6,577 nt of DNA from Pyrinomonadaceae bacterium (lineage in GTDB: Bacteria; Acidobacteriota; Blastocatellia; Pyrinomonadales; Pyrinomonadaceae): the NCBI GenBank assembly GCA_013813825.1, contig JACCRA010000251.1:1-6577 (forward strand). The letters are read 5' to 3'. The notes below the pieces were generated by a model. That model saw only the letters and a list, made by a program, of their open reading frames with translations, was not told where the DNA came from and made no database searches. The position numbers and the translations under genes are program-made. Shown here piece after piece: positions 6,134-6,577 of this stretch. The first letter of the stretch is position 1. The number at the start of each line of letters is the position of its first letter.

Positions 6134-6577
6134 ATGGACGCTCCTTCGTTTACGAAGGGGACTAATCACCTGCAAATTGTGAAAGAAGCGGAAACAAGAA
6201 AAGGCGGGCTCAGTCAGGCGGCGGCTGATCTGTTTCCCGGCTCCTTCGCGCTCGTCATGGCGACCGGCATCATCTCCATCGCCGCCTTGATGCTGGAGAT
6301 GAGGTGGCTGGCGTGGGGGCTGCTCGTCGTTAATCTGATCGCTTACCCTGTGCTCTGGCTGCTGTTGCTCGTCCGCCTCGCGCGATTCTTCGGGCGCGTC
6401 AAGGCGGACATTACAGATCACGCACGGGGAGCGGGATTTTTCACCGTCGCCGCCGGGACGTGCGTCCTCGGCAGCCAGCTGATCATCGTCGCCGGACAGG
6501 ACTCTGTCGCCGCCGTCTTGTGGTTCGTCGGTCTCGTCTTGTGGGCGATTGTGATGTACGTTTTTTTCGCGGCGGTG
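6134..6577 (+). CDS. SLAC1/TehA (TDT) family transporter, N-terminal part
   Basis: The frame is open from ATG 6134 to the window end (148 codons, 3' end missing). It belongs to the tellurite-resistance/dicarboxylate transporter family (TehA, Mae1, SLAC1), inner-membrane channels or carriers for anions such as C4-dicarboxylates. The hallmark is LFPGSFALVMATGIISIA at 33-50, the start of TM1. TM2 is at about 59-84, TM3 at about 99-121 (GAGFFTVAAGTCVLGSQL), and TM4 at about 125-148. The acidic/basic loop at 86-98 fits the family. Full-length members have about ten helices, so less than half is visible. The start is uncertain: ATG 6134 lies inside the IS605-like hairpin region and has no ribosome site, while GTG 6179 would begin MKEAETRKGG, closer to family N-termini, with AGGGG rather far upstream. 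It is divergent from the permease operon. The substrate cannot be assigned from this part. Confidence 0.85.
   Translation, partial: MDAPSFTKGTNHLQIVKEAETRKGGLSQAAADLFPGSFALVMATGIISIAALMLEMRWLAWGLLVVNLIAYPVLWLLLLVRLARFFGRVKADITDHARGAGFFTVAAGTCVLGSQLIIVAGQDSVAAVLWFVGLVLWAIVMYVFFAAV

Larger units (their letters stand above)
5871..6160 (+). mobile_element. Probable IS200/IS605-type relic with omega-RNA-like right end
   Basis: This gap has no intact gene but is rich in hairpins. CTCCGC 5881-5886 pairs with GCGGAG 5895-5900. An imperfect palindrome lies at 5913-5930. CTCTGAC 6045-6051 pairs with GTTAGAG 6058-6064 around the loop GTAAAA. GTGT 6102-6105 pairs with ACAC 6112-6115, and CCTTCG 6143-6148 pairs with CGAAGG 6153-6158 around the loop TTTA. 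A terminal hairpin after a CCCATGGA-type sequence, preceded by a short tnpB-C-terminus-like frame, is the arrangement I associate with the 3' end of tnpB and its overlapping omega RNA. No transposase catalytic residues (RuvC DED or Y1 HUH) remain, so it would be an inactive fragment or an IS-derived miniature element. The boundaries are my estimate from the outermost hairpins. It could instead be an unrelated structured leader for the downstream transporter. Confidence 0.4.

Noticed and set aside
6110..6421. 103-codon minus-strand open frame opposite the transporter start
   Set aside because: The product is Glu/Gln/Arg-rich low complexity, while the plus-strand frame encodes an unmistakable SLAC1-type membrane protein over the same bases.

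Overview
The window reads as bacterial chromosome of fairly high GC. It holds five minus-strand genes and one gene on the plus strand that runs off the right edge. Paired MacB-type permeases, a DUF4385 protein, a Uma2 nuclease and heptamer repeats between genes would suit an Acidobacteriota-like genome (Blastocatellia is my guess). That taxonomic call is inference from gene content and not from any marker gene.

Layout on the minus strand, read from right to left: a MacB/FtsX-type ABC permease (5742-4501), a Uma2-family PD-(D/E)XK nuclease (4407-3844), a second permease of identical length (3731-2490), an exported endonuclease/exonuclease/phosphatase (EEP) family protein whose likely start overlaps the end of that permease (2497-809), and a DUF4385 protein (598-74). 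The two permeases are paralogues, each 413 residues, with key motifs at the same residue numbers. No ATPase or membrane-fusion partner is encoded in the window. The Uma2 gene between them has its own strong ribosome binding site and a candidate promoter, so it looks like an insertion into a permease pair. The gap between Uma2 and the second permease is nearly filled by two clusters of a CAACGGA-type heptamer facing each other.

On the right, 5866-6133 holds no intact gene. It contains several hairpins and a short reading frame that look like a relic of an IS200/IS605-type element (the 3' end of tnpB with an omega-RNA-like right end). Just after it, and overlapping its last hairpin, starts a plus-strand SLAC1/TehA-family (TDT) transporter gene cut by the window edge.

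Functionally, the minus-strand set would give two inner-membrane permease subunits, probably for export or envelope work, plus a secreted metal-dependent phosphoesterase. The TDT transporter is divergently transcribed and likely independent. The most unusual parts are the IS605-like relic under the transporter start and the heptamer inverted clusters. I see no clear evidence of a complete new defence or mobile system.
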